A stretch of 64,000 nt of DNA from CAYRXM01 sp964428175 (GTDB taxonomy: Bacteria > Chloroflexota > Anaerolineae > JAFGEY01): assembly GCA_964428175.1 (NCBI GenBank), contig CAYRXM010000003.1:1-64000 (forward strand). Direction: 5' to 3'. This document shows positions 40,380 through 49,266 of this stretch, piece after piece. Each line of letters begins with the position of its first letter. Position 1 is the stretch's first letter. A model generated the notes under the pieces. That model was not told the DNA's origin. It worked only from the letters and a program-made list of their open reading frames with translations, and made no database searches. A program made the position numbers and the translations under genes.

Positions 40380-43355
40380 ATGGTTTTTCCCATATCTTTT
40401 TCTTATCCTGCATACCTGTTCGGCCTGCTGCTCCTCGTCCCGACGGCCTGGCTGTGGTGGCTCGGACAAAGTGTTCGTGGGCGCGGCCGCTTTCGCGCGC
40501 GACGTACCCGCGACGCCTTGAGTCTGATCCTGCGCATTGTCATTTTGCTGCTCCTCGTCTTTAGCCTGTCCGGGCTGCAATGGGTCAAGGCCAGCGACGA
40601 GTTGGCCGTCGTCTTTTTGCTGGACGTGTCCGACAGCATCGACATCCAGGCGCGCCAGGTGGCCAGCGATTTCATCCGCGCCGCGCTGGCCGAGATGGGG
40701 CCGGATGACCGCGCGGCCATCGTCCTCTTTGGCTCCGACGCGCTGGTCGAGCGGCCGCTGTCGCAGGCCAAAGAATTGGGCGAGCTGTTCTCCATTCCCG
40801 CCACCGCTCACACCGACATCGGCGAAGCGGTGCGTCTGGGGCTGGCCCTGCTGCCGGCCACCGCGCAGCGGCGCATCGTGCTCCTCTCCGATGGCCTGGG
40901 CAATATCCCCGGCGACGAGATGGCCGCCCAACTGGCTGCCGCCAGCGGCGTCGAATTGGGTGTGGTGCCCCTGCCGGCCCGCTCCGGCGACGAGGCCTGG
41001 ATCGACGGCATGGATGTGCCGGGCGTGCTCTATGAGGGCGAGCAGTTTGCGGTCACCGTCCGCGTGCGCAGCACCGTCGCCCAACGGGCCAAAATCCGTC
41101 TCTTTGCCGACGACGCTTTGATCGGCGAAGAATTCGTTTTGCTCAACCCCGGCCTCAACTCGTTTTTGTTCGAACTCCAGGCCAGTCAGACCGGTTTTAG
41201 CTCCTTTTATGCCCAACTCGTGCCCGAACAAGACACCTTTTACCAGAACAACCTGATCGGTGCGTTTGCCATCGTGCGCGGCGCGCCGCGCGTGCTGGTC
41301 GTCGCCCGTTCGCCATACACTGACGAGGAAACCGGCCAGCAGATCGATGATGCCGAACTGCTCCTCGACGCGCTTCAAAGCACCAACATCAACGTCGAGC
41401 GGGTGACACCGGCCTACCTCCCCGCCGACCTGGCCGCACTGGGCGAGTACGCCGCCGTGGTGCTGGTCAATGTGCCCGCGCCCGAAATCACCCCCCGCCA
41501 GATGACCCTGCTGCAAACCTATGTGCGCGATTTGGGCGGCGGCCTGGTTTGCGTGGGCGGCGACGCCAGCTATGGCGTGGGCGGCTATTTCAAGACCCCG
41601 CTGGAAGAAACGCTGCCCGTCGAGATGACGATCAAGGACAAAGAGCGCATGCCGCCGCTGGCCATCGTCTTTGTGATCGACAAATCGGGCAGTATGGATA
41701 TGACCGCCAGCCCCGGCGCGCCCAAGAAAATCGACCTGGCCAAAGAGGCCGTGATCCGCTCGCTGGATCTGCTCAACGAGGGCGATCAGGTCGGCGTGAT
41801 CGGCTTTGAGAGCACGGCGCAGTGGGTGTGGCACCTCGCCCCGCTGGAAGATATCGGAGCGGTGCAGGCTCAGGTGATGACCATGCGCGGCGGCGGCGGC
41901 ACCGACATTTTCGCCGGGCTGGACGCAGCCGTCAAGGCGCTGGAAGCGAGCGACGCCCGGCTCAAGCACGTCATCCTGCTCACCGATGGCGGCGCGAGCC
42001 AGGTAGGGTTGACCGAGTTGATCCTCAAGCTGCGCGCGATGAACGGCACCCTTTCCACGGTAGGCGTGGGGCAAGACGCCGCACCATTTTTGCAGGCGAT
42101 GGCCATCGACGGCGGCGGTCGCTACCACTATACCGACAACCCGGGCACCATCCCGCAGATTTTCGCCCAGGAAACCGCCCTGGCCCAGCGCTCCTACATC
42201 ATCGAAGAGACCTTTTATCCCTCATTGGCCGGGCGCAGCCCCATTCTGGAAGGGATCGAGACCGTGCCCGCGCTGCACGGCTATGTTGCCGCCTCGCCCA
42301 AGCCGGCCGCACAGACGGTGCTCATTTCTGCGCAGCAAGACCCCATCCTGGCCCAATGGCAATACGGCCTGGGCCGCGCCGTCGCCTGGACCTCCGACGC
42401 CGCGCCGCGCTGGGCGCGCGGGTGGGTGACCTGGGCGCAGTTTGGCCGTTTTTGGGCGCAGACCGTGCGCTGGACGATGGTTGAGCGCGAGGACAGCAGC
42501 CTGGAAACCCGCATCGTCGATGATGGCGAAAAGGCGCGCATCGCCGTCGATGTGGTCGGCGAGAAAGGCGAGTACGGCAACGCGCTGGCGATGGAGGCCA
42601 CCCTGATTGCGCCGTCGCTGGAAGTGCAGACGGTTGTCTTGCGCCAGACCGCGCCCGGTCGCTACGAGGGCCATTTCATCCCCCAGGAAGAAGGGGTCTA
42701 CCTGGTGCGCATTTCCGGCGTGGCCCAGGACGACGCCGCCCTGACCCAAATCACCGGCTTTGTGCGCACCTACTCGCTCGAATACCGCGCCTTTGGCACC
42801 GACGAGACCGTGCTGAAACGGCTGGCCCAGGCCGGCGGCGGCCGCCTGCTCGACGACCCGGCCCAGGTTTTCGTCCACGATCAGGATGTGGTCAAAACCT
42901 ACTCGGACGTCTGGCCGTGGCTGCTTGGCGTGGCGGCTTGCCTGTTCCCGTTGGACGTGGGTGTGCGCCGGGTGATGATCGATTGGGGCAGCCTGCGCGA
43001 CAGGCTTGCCGGGCTGGCCGGCAAGGTGCGCGCGCGTTTTCGCTCTACGCCGGCGACCACCCACCAGCCGGCCGAGGAGCGTGTCTCCCGGCTGATGTCG
43101 GCCAAGGCTGGGGCCAGAGAGCGCTCTCCGGCCCGCGCCGAAGCGCCTGCGCCGATCACGCCAATCGAGCCGCCGCTTGCCCGGCCGGTTGCCGAGCCGT
43201 CCGCCAATGAGCCGGCCCAACCTGCTCCCGCCCACATCGAAGAAGCGCCGACGCCCACCATGCAGCCATCTGAGCCGTCATCTGATGCACCTGAAGCCCT
43301 GACCGCGCGTTTGCTGGCCGCCAAAAAGCGCGCCGGTCGTTCGGATCAAACGTGA
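40380..43355 (+). CDS. Membrane protein with two von Willebrand A domains and a GATase1-like domain
   Basis: 991 residues. Two N-terminal helices, a first VWA domain with LLDVSDSI near residue 77, a flavodoxin/GATase1-like segment (VLVVARSPY ... GGGLVCVGGDASYGVGGY, about 300-410), a second VWA with VIDKSGSMDM near residue 430, a beta-rich region, one more helix near 845, and a Pro/Ala-rich tail. This layout matches large Chloroflexota and actinobacterial proteins with unknown function that resemble BatA/BatB relatives. The second MIDAS is complete (DKSGS, then TD, then TDGG). ATG 40380 follows AGGCAGG and is compatible with the promoter at 40302-40330. Confidence 0.85.
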   Translation: MVFPISFSYPAYLFGLLLLVPTAWLWWLGQSVRGRGRFRARRTRDALSLILRIVILLLLVFSLSGLQWVKASDELAVVFLLDVSDSIDIQARQVASDFIRAALAEMGPDDRAAIVLFGSDALVERPLSQAKELGELFSIPATAHTDIGEAVRLGLALLPATAQRRIVLLSDGLGNIPGDEMAAQLAAASGVELGVVPLPARSGDEAWIDGMDVPGVLYEGEQFAVTVRVRSTVAQRAKIRLFADDALIGEEFVLLNPGLNSFLFELQASQTGFSSFYAQLVPEQDTFYQNNLIGAFAIVRGAPRVLVVARSPYTDEETGQQIDDAELLLDALQSTNINVERVTPAYLPADLAALGEYAAVVLVNVPAPEITPRQMTLLQTYVRDLGGGLVCVGGDASYGVGGYFKTPLEETLPVEMTIKDKERMPPLAIVFVIDKSGSMDMTASPGAPKKIDLAKEAVIRSLDLLNEGDQVGVIGFESTAQWVWHLAPLEDIGAVQAQVMTMRGGGGTDIFAGLDAAVKALEASDARLKHVILLTDGGASQVGLTELILKLRAMNGTLSTVGVGQDAAPFLQAMAIDGGGRYHYTDNPGTIPQIFAQETALAQRSYIIEETFYPSLAGRSPILEGIETVPALHGYVAASPKPAAQTVLISAQQDPILAQWQYGLGRAVAWTSDAAPRWARGWVTWAQFGRFWAQTVRWTMVEREDSSLETRIVDDGEKARIAVDVVGEKGEYGNALAMEATLIAPSLEVQTVVLRQTAPGRYEGHFIPQEEGVYLVRISGVAQDDAALTQITGFVRTYSLEYRAFGTDETVLKRLAQAGGGRLLDDPAQVFVHDQDVVKTYSDVWPWLLGVAACLFPLDVGVRRVMIDWGSLRDRLAGLAGKVRARFRSTPATTHQPAEERVSRLMSAKAGARERSPARAEAPAPITPIEPPLARPVAEPSANEPAQPAPAHIEEAPTPTMQPSEPSSDAPEALTARLLAAKKRAGRSDQT

Positions 43356-43386
43356 AACAGTTTTTTTTGACAAAAAGGAGAACGCA

Positions 43387-43962
43387 ATGACCAAGATTCT
43401 GATGCTTGTTGGAGATTTCGTCGAAGACTATGAGGTGATGGTGCCTTTTCAGGCCTTGCTCGCCGTGGGCCACCAGGTACACGCGGTGTGCCCGGACAAA
43501 CAAGCCGGCGAAAAGGTGCGCACGGCCGTGCATGATTTCGAGGGGGATCAAACCTACAGCGAAAAGCCGGGGCACAACTTTGCCCTCAATGCCACGTTCG
43601 CCGAGGTGCGCGCTGAGGACTATGATGCGCTGGTCATCCCCGGCGGGCGCGCGCCGGAATACATCCGTCTGAACGCGCGGGTGCTCGACATCGTCCGCCA
43701 TTTTGCACAGGCCAACAAGCCGATTGCCGCCATCTGCCACGGGCCACAGGTGCTGGCCGCCGCCGGCGTGCTCAAAGGGCGGGTCTGCACGGCCTATCCG
43801 GCCGTCGGGCCAGACGTGACCAACGGTGGGGCGCAGTTCAAGGACACGCCGGTCGATGGGGTTTGCGTGGACGGCAACCTGATCACCGCCCCGGCCTGGC
43901 CGGCCCATCCGGCCTGGATTGCCGCCCTCTTGAAGGCGCTGGGTACCCAGATTGTCGTGTAG
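43387..43962 (+). CDS. DJ-1/PfpI family protein
   Basis: 191 residues. The nucleophilic-elbow cysteine lies in AAICHGPQ near residue 118 and the supporting acidic residue in GDFVEDYE near residue 13, as in PfpI/YajL/DJ-1 proteins. Known members are glyoxalases, deglycases or proteases; which applies is not readable. It has the extra loop DFEGDQTYSEKPGHNF found in the larger members. AAGGAG precedes the ATG. The gene lies 31 bases after the VWA gene, perhaps in the same transcript. Confidence 0.88.
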   Translation: MTKILMLVGDFVEDYEVMVPFQALLAVGHQVHAVCPDKQAGEKVRTAVHDFEGDQTYSEKPGHNFALNATFAEVRAEDYDALVIPGGRAPEYIRLNARVLDIVRHFAQANKPIAAICHGPQVLAAAGVLKGRVCTAYPAVGPDVTNGGAQFKDTPVDGVCVDGNLITAPAWPAHPAWIAALLKALGTQIVV

Positions 43963-44046
43963 CGCAACTGCCCAATTCGATGAGCTAAGCGTCGGCCGAG
44001 TGGGTACAAATTCAAATGACCCTCTTGTCAGGAAGCAGAGGAAGAC

Positions 44047-44490
44047 ATGGACTTGAGCCAGTATACCCGACAGGCCGTCGAAAGCCTGCTGGAAAACGAA
44101 ACGCTGACCGCCGATCTCGACGATGAGGCGGCCGACGTGCTGCTCCAGTGGGGCATCGACTGCGCCAAACGCATCATGCGCGAGACCGTTGTGGTCGGCG
44201 ATACCTTGTCGTCCGACGAGTCGGCGGTTGAAGCGGCTGCCTATGGACGCATGCGCGCGCTGCGCCGCATGCTGCGCGAGATCGACGAGTGGGCTTCCGG
44301 GCAGGCCGAACCCGGCCCGGCCGCGCTTGCGCAAATCGCCAGCCGCGCATCGATTGTCTACGGGCGCGATCTGTCCATGCTCGCCGCGCAGGCCGATCGG
44401 CTGGAATCCGAGATGGCGGCATTGTCGGCCCAGCCCGCGCACCAGATCGCCCAACTGCGCCAGCGTGTTCAAGAGATCACCGGTGTCTGA
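44047..44490 (+). CDS. Helical hypothetical protein
   Basis: 147 residues, almost all alpha-helical, with charged heptad-like stretches (RMRALRRMLREIDEW; LAAQADRLESEM). No signal peptide. It lies 12 bases before the phospholipase D-like gene and is probably co-transcribed. No family recognised. Confidence 0.65.
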   Translation: MDLSQYTRQAVESLLENETLTADLDDEAADVLLQWGIDCAKRIMRETVVVGDTLSSDESAVEAAAYGRMRALRRMLREIDEWASGQAEPGPAALAQIASRASIVYGRDLSMLAAQADRLESEMAALSAQPAHQIAQLRQRVQEITGV

Positions 44491-44502
44491 GAGGAAAACG
44501 GT

Positions 44503-45765
44503 ATGACCAAATCAACCAGTTCGAAATCGACCAGCTCCAAATCGGCCAGCTCCAAATCGGCCAGATCCAAATCGACCAGCTCAAGAGCGACTCCGTCCAA
44601 AACCCAGTCGGCCCAGCAGGCCAACCTCAACCGCATTATCACCATTGTGGTCATTGTCGGGTTTGTGATCCTGGCCGGCGTATTTCTGGCCACCGGCAAG
44701 GACCCGTTCGGCCTGTTTACCCAAGTCACGCCCACGGTGCTGCCAACGCCCACGGCGGTTTTGGTTGGCAGCGGCGGCGACTGGTGGGAGGTTTATTTCA
44801 CCGATCCGAACACCCATAACAACCCGGATGACCTGGCCGGATCGATCCCCGAAAAATTGATTGCCTACATTGACGCGGCCCAAAAGAGCATTCACATCGC
44901 CTCGTTCGAGTTCAACCTGACTCCCGTCGCCGAGGCGCTGATCCGGGCACACCGGCGCGGCGTCGACGTGCGCTGGGTGACGGACGACGAGCACGGCATC
45001 GATGCCGACGAGGATCAAGATCACGGCCAGTTTGCGATGCTCGAAAAGGCCGGGATCAAGGTCAAGGACGACGGTCGCAGCGCGCTGATGCACAACAAAT
45101 TCTGGATTTTCGACGGCCAGATCGTGTGGACCGGATCGACCAACATTACCCGAAACGGAAATTTTCGCAACAACAACAACGTGATCGTGCTCAAGTCGAC
45201 CGAGGTGGCGGCGATGTATGAGCGCGAGTTCGTCGAGATGTGGGACGGCCAATTTGGGCCGCGCTCGCCTTCGACGGTCGAGCAGCAGTCAACCATCATC
45301 GATGGCACGCCGGTGCAGGTCTTGTTTGCCTCGGAAGACAAGGTGATCAGCCGCCTCGTTCCGCTGGTCGAGGGCGCGCAAAAAAGCATTCGCGTGATGG
45401 CCTTTTCGTTCACCCACGACGACCTGGGTCAGGCCGTGTTGGCCCGCGCCGATGCCGGTGTCGATGTGAAGGCCATCTTTGAAACACGCGGCAGCGAGGT
45501 CGAACACAGCGAGTTGGGGGTGCTCTTTTGTGCCGGGCATCCGGCGCGGCAGGATGGCAACCCCGGCACCTTCCACCACAAGGTGATCGTCATCGACGAC
45601 GAGATCGTCATCACCGGCTCGCTCAATTTCTCCCAAAACGCCGACACGAGCAACGACGAAAACGTGGTTATCGTCACCAACAAGGACATCGCCGCATTGT
45701 ACCTGCAAGAGTTCGAACGCCGCTGGAATGAGGCTACCGTACCGACCAAGATCGAATGTAAATGA
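44503..45765 (+). CDS. Membrane-anchored phospholipase D-like protein
   Basis: 420 residues. A Lys/Ser-rich N-terminus made of five KSTSS-like repeats, one membrane helix (about 44-65), a TPTVLPTPT linker, and two PLD domains. HKD motifs are HNKFWIFD...TGSTN near residue 196 and HHKVIVIDD...TGSLNFS near residue 360. PLD-fold proteins cut phosphodiester bonds in lipids or nucleic acids; with this anchor the active site would be outside the cell. A nuclease role like that of bacterial Nuc is equally possible. Confidence 0.88.
   Translation: MTKSTSSKSTSSKSASSKSARSKSTSSRATPSKTQSAQQANLNRIITIVVIVGFVILAGVFLATGKDPFGLFTQVTPTVLPTPTAVLVGSGGDWWEVYFTDPNTHNNPDDLAGSIPEKLIAYIDAAQKSIHIASFEFNLTPVAEALIRAHRRGVDVRWVTDDEHGIDADEDQDHGQFAMLEKAGIKVKDDGRSALMHNKFWIFDGQIVWTGSTNITRNGNFRNNNNVIVLKSTEVAAMYEREFVEMWDGQFGPRSPSTVEQQSTIIDGTPVQVLFASEDKVISRLVPLVEGAQKSIRVMAFSFTHDDLGQAVLARADAGVDVKAIFETRGSEVEHSELGVLFCAGHPARQDGNPGTFHHKVIVIDDEIVITGSLNFSQNADTSNDENVVIVTNKDIAALYLQEFERRWNEATVPTKIECK
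44509..44583. repeat. 15-bp tandem repeat, five units, encoding KSTSS
   Basis: Five contiguous 15-bp units (AAATCGACCAGCTCC and variants) at the start of the PLD-like gene. They encode K-S-(T/A)-S/R-S repeats before the membrane helix. Confidence 0.88.
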
Positions 45766-45900
45766 CGGTTAACGGTTTACCCTTGCACAGGTTTTAGACC
45801 TTCGCCAGGGTGAGTATGGGACGCCCCTGCCGGACGGAACCTTATGCCGCCGGATGGCGTCCTTGATTCTAGCGTTACAAAGAAATGGGTTGGGAGTTGT

Positions 45901-46593
45901 ATGTCTTCACGACGTAGATTCATGAAATCTCTCGGCATTGGCCTGGCTTCGCTGCTCAGCACGCGCTGTTCGTCGCTGTTCAGTCCGACCTGCTATGAGC
46001 CGGCGCCGCTCACAACAACGCCGGCCGGATCGTTTGGCGGGACAGCCAAGACGCCGGAGCACGAGCGGTTGCGTCGCTGCTGGCTCGAACTGGACGAATT
46101 GGCCGAGCGGACCCAAAATGATAGCGAACTGGGGATGCAGGCCAGCCAGGAACTGATCGACGCGCACCGCACGGCGCTGGATGCGCTGGTTGCGGCCGGC
46201 GCGTTGAGCGCCGAGGTGGCCGATCTGATCCAACTGGCCTTCAAAGAAGCCGCCGGGCACGTCTGGGCAACCTATGCGCCGTTGATGTGCTACCGGGAGG
46301 CTACACCCAACTATCACCCGGTCAGCAGCGGCGATCTGGTGCGCCAGGCCGAACTGCTGGCTGAAAGCAGCGACGTCGACCCGGACACAATTGCCCTGGC
46401 CCAGACGGCCATCGCCCGCGACATGGCCTTTCTGGGCATGTCGACGGAGGAGATTCAGGCCTTGTACAGGCAAATCAGCCAGGAACATGCTTCTGGCACG
46501 CCCTACCCGCACTTTGAAGAGATCGATCTGGATGTTTCGCCTCAAGCCGCGCAGGCGGCGCAATTTTTGGTCGAACTGCTGCTGGAGGATTGA
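45901..46593 (+). CDS. Tat-signal Cys-Tyr protein, first of three tandem paralogs
   Basis: 230 residues. The twin-arginine signal SRRRFMKSLGIGLASLL is followed by STRC. Conserved features shared by all three paralogs: a CY dipeptide soon after the signal (TCYEPAP), RRCWLEL, HVW..YAP.MCY near residue 126, and a C-terminal block SGDLVRQAELLAE...AIARDMAFLGMS...FLVELLLE. Four cysteines line up in all three. No known enzymatic motif. The radical SAM gene at the end of this operon suggests that these proteins are its substrates, modified in the cytoplasm and then exported folded through Tat. A hairpin (GGACGCC 45819-45825 with GGCGTCC 45856-45862) lies just upstream. Start ATG 45901 follows TGGGAG. 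Confidence 0.75.
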   Translation: MSSRRRFMKSLGIGLASLLSTRCSSLFSPTCYEPAPLTTTPAGSFGGTAKTPEHERLRRCWLELDELAERTQNDSELGMQASQELIDAHRTALDALVAAGALSAEVADLIQLAFKEAAGHVWATYAPLMCYREATPNYHPVSSGDLVRQAELLAESSDVDPDTIALAQTAIARDMAFLGMSTEEIQALYRQISQEHASGTPYPHFEEIDLDVSPQAAQAAQFLVELLLED

Positions 46594-46596
46594 GCC

Positions 46597-47301
46597 ATGT
46601 CATCGAGCAGGCGCGATTTTCTCAAGCGTCTGGGCATTGCCCTGGCCTCGCTGGTGTCTGCGCGCTGCGCGCGTACACCAGCGCCGGATTGTTACATTGT
46701 GGCCTTGCCTTCTCCCACACCCGGCGCTTCCGGTCAGCGTGATCAGCCGTCTGGACTGCCCCCGGAACTGGAACGACTGCGGCGTTGCTGGCTCGATCTG
46801 GAAGGGCTGGGCGAGCAGACCCAAAAAGACAGCGATGGCGGTCAGCGAATCAAAGAAGAACTGGTCGTCGAGCATCGCGCCGCGCTGGATGTGCTGGTCG
46901 CGGACAGTCAACTTGAGCCGCCCGTTGCCGACCAGGTGCAGGTTGCTTTTGAAGCGGCTGCTTTCCACGTTTGGCGATCCAACGCGCCGATGCTCTGTTA
47001 CCAGATGATGCAAGTCAATTTCACGCCAACCAGCAGCGGCGATCTGGTGCGCCAGGCCGAACTGCTGGCCGAAAACGGCGACCTCGATCCCGACACAATC
47101 GCCCTGGCTCAGACGGCCATCGCCCGTGACATGGCCTTTCTGGGCATGTCGCCGAAAGAAATCCAGACGCTGTATGACGAGATCGTCCAGGCGCACGTGC
47201 CGGAGATGCCCTACCCGACCTTTGAGGAGATCGATCTGGATGTTTCGCCCGAGGCCGCGCAAGCGGCGCGATTCCTGGTCGAGTTGTTGTTGGAGGATTG
47301 A
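46597..47301 (+). CDS. Tat-signal Cys-Tyr protein, second paralog
   Basis: 234 residues. Perfect Tat motif SRRDFLKRLG, then SARC, then DCYIVALPSPTPG, RRCWLDL, HVWRSNAPMLCY and SSGDLVRQAELLAENG. It starts 4 bases after the first paralog's stop, so the operon is tight. Its C-terminal third is nearly identical, also at DNA level, to that of the third paralog, which points to recent duplication or gene conversion. Arg before the signal cysteine is atypical for a lipobox, so lipid attachment is doubtful. Function unknown; probable substrate of the downstream radical SAM enzyme. Confidence 0.75.
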   Translation: MSSSRRDFLKRLGIALASLVSARCARTPAPDCYIVALPSPTPGASGQRDQPSGLPPELERLRRCWLDLEGLGEQTQKDSDGGQRIKEELVVEHRAALDVLVADSQLEPPVADQVQVAFEAAAFHVWRSNAPMLCYQMMQVNFTPTSSGDLVRQAELLAENGDLDPDTIALAQTAIARDMAFLGMSPKEIQTLYDEIVQAHVPEMPYPTFEEIDLDVSPEAAQAARFLVELLLED

Positions 47302-47304
47302 GTG

Positions 47305-48135
47305 ATGCCATTGGATAGACGAGAGTTTCTCAAGCGTCTGGGCATTGCCCTGGCCTCGCTGGTGTCGACACGGTGTGTACCGACACTCAAACAGCCTACC
47401 GAGACGCCTCAAATGCGCTGTTACGATATGGTCGAACCGACACCAACGCCTTCATCGCCTCCGCCGGTGACCTGCTATACGGTAGTGCCTTCGCCAACGC
47501 CGGCCAATGAACTGACCCGTCAGGCGCAGACATTGAAGGAAACAGCCGAGGCCGGCGGTCTTCCCGTCGACGCCACCCGTCAGGCCTGGGCGGCGATCTC
47601 GCGCGAGCGACTGCGCACATGCTGGTTCGGGCTGGATGTGCTGGCCCAGCGGGCTGTCGACCTGGAGCAGGGCGACTGGACGCTCAAGAGCCTGGTCGCC
47701 GAGCACCGCGCCGCGTTGGACGATTTGGTGTCGGTCAGCGAATTACAAGAGGCCGTCGCCGCGCAGGTGCAGATCGCGTTTGAGGAGGCCGCCTATCACG
47801 TCTGGCGCTCAAACGCGCCGATCACCTGCTACAAGCCGGCGATGATCGATTTCACACCGACCAGCAGCGACGATCTGGTGCGCCAGGCCGAACTGCTGGC
47901 CGAAAACGGCGACCTCGACCCGAACACAATCGCCCTGGCTCAGACGGCCATCGCCCGTGACATGGCCTTTCTGGGCATGTCGCCGGAAGAAATCCAGGCG
48001 CTGTATGACGAGATCGTCCAGGCGCATGCAGCCGGGACGCCCTACCCGACCTTTGAGGAGATCGAACTGGACATTTCACCCGAGGCCGCACAGGCGGCGC
48101 GATTCCTGGTCGAGCTGCTGTTGGAGACGCCATGA
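47305..48135 (+). CDS. Tat-signal Cys-Tyr protein, third paralog
   Basis: 276 residues. Tat motif DRREFLKRLG, then STRC. It has two N-terminal CY motifs instead of one (MRCYDMVEPTPTP and VTCYTVVPSPTPA) and about 45 extra residues before RTCWFGL; then HVWRSNAPITCY and SSDDLVRQAELLAENG. ATG 47305 lies 8 bases after GGAGG; GTG 47302 is an alternative. Its stop overlaps the radical SAM start as ATGA, so production of enzyme and this substrate candidate is coupled. Function inferred only from context. Confidence 0.75.
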   Translation: MPLDRREFLKRLGIALASLVSTRCVPTLKQPTETPQMRCYDMVEPTPTPSSPPPVTCYTVVPSPTPANELTRQAQTLKETAEAGGLPVDATRQAWAAISRERLRTCWFGLDVLAQRAVDLEQGDWTLKSLVAEHRAALDDLVSVSELQEAVAAQVQIAFEEAAYHVWRSNAPITCYKPAMIDFTPTSSDDLVRQAELLAENGDLDPNTIALAQTAIARDMAFLGMSPEEIQALYDEIVQAHAAGTPYPTFEEIELDISPEAAQAARFLVELLLETP

Positions 48136-49196
48136 CCGATGCCCGCCCCGCGCTGCACTCACTGATCTTTGAAATCACCCAGCGCTGCAACCACGCCTGC
48201 CTGCACTGTTACAACGTCTGGCAGCCCAACACGGCCGAGTGGCCCTGCCCTTACCCGCGCGGCGAACTCGACACGGCGACCACCCTGTGCTTGATCGACA
48301 AGGCACTCGACGAGACGCGCTGCCCGCACGTGACGCTCACCGGCGGCGAACCGCTGCTGCGCGCCGACCTGCCCCAGATCATCGACCACCTGCGCGAGCG
48401 CGGCGTGAGCATCACCCTGATCAGCAATGGCCGTCTGCTGGACGAGCCGACGGTGATCGACTTGCTGCGGCGGGGTGTGGGGCTGTTTGAACTGCCTCTG
48501 CTCGGCCGCCGGGGCGAGGTACACGACGAACTCTCGGCCTCGCCCGGCGCATTCAACGCCACGCTGGCGGCGATGGCGCGTCTCCGCTATCACGGCGGCC
48601 AATTTGTGGCCGTTTTTGTGGCCACCCGGCGCAACATCGCCGACCTGTACGAGACGATCAAGCTGGCCTTTGCCTTTGGCGCGCGCAGCATGATGCTCAA
48701 CCGCTTCAATGTCGGCGGGCGGGGGCGGATGTACCTCGACGAGCTGCTGCCCTCCGTCGACGAGATGCGCGAAGCGCTGGTTATCGCCAATGAAGCAGCG
48801 GAAGAATTCCACTTTCCCATTTCCTGCTCGATTGCCATGCAGCCCTGCCTGATCGATCACGCCGCGTACCCCAACCTGGGTTTTGGCTTTTGCGCCGCCG
48901 GCACCGATCGCGCCTATTACACCGTCGATCCGCTGGGCAACGTGCGGCCCTGCAACCATACCCCGACCATCCTGGGCAATCTGTTCGAGCAATCGTTTGC
49001 CGAGATCGCCACTTCGGAGCAGCTGCGCGAGTTCATGCGCGCGGCGCCGCCCTTTTGCCAGCCGTGTGCCTTGCACGATGCCTGCCTGGGCGGCTGCAAA
49101 GCCGCGGCCGAGGTCTGCTATGGTTCGTTGTGGGCCGAGGAGCCTTTTTTGCGCTGCAACCTCGAGCGGGCAGAACCGGTGGTGGGGAAATTTTGA
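48132..49196 (+). CDS. Radical SAM/SPASM domain enzyme
   Basis: 354 residues. The radical SAM cluster motif CNHACLHC (Cys 19, 23, 26) is followed by LTGGEPLLR near residue 70. The C-terminal SPASM-type region has cysteines in GFGFCAAG, VRPCNH, FCQPCALHDACLGGC and EVCYG, enough for one or two auxiliary iron-sulphur clusters. SPASM enzymes commonly modify peptides or proteins (thioether, C-C or Tyr-derived bonds). Overlap with the third Tat-signal paralog (ATGA) and the tandem array suggest it matures those proteins. I recall an uncharacterised radical SAM family named after a Y-X(10)-GDL motif in its neighbours; here the Tyr-to-GDL spacing is 12, so the relation is unproven. Confidence 0.85.
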   Translation: MTDARPALHSLIFEITQRCNHACLHCYNVWQPNTAEWPCPYPRGELDTATTLCLIDKALDETRCPHVTLTGGEPLLRADLPQIIDHLRERGVSITLISNGRLLDEPTVIDLLRRGVGLFELPLLGRRGEVHDELSASPGAFNATLAAMARLRYHGGQFVAVFVATRRNIADLYETIKLAFAFGARSMMLNRFNVGGRGRMYLDELLPSVDEMREALVIANEAAEEFHFPISCSIAMQPCLIDHAAYPNLGFGFCAAGTDRAYYTVDPLGNVRPCNHTPTILGNLFEQSFAEIATSEQLREFMRAAPPFCQPCALHDACLGGCKAAAEVCYGSLWAEEPFLRCNLERAEPVVGKF

Positions 49197-49266
49197 GGTG
49201 ATTTATGCGGAAATTGACCGCCGACGACCGGCCACGGACTGCTGAACGGTTGTTTGCGGTCTGCGA

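Noticed and set aside
45819..45862. Terminator before the Tat trio
   Set aside because: The hairpin GGACGCC/GGCGTCC has no T-run after it; it is more likely a leader structure, if anything.
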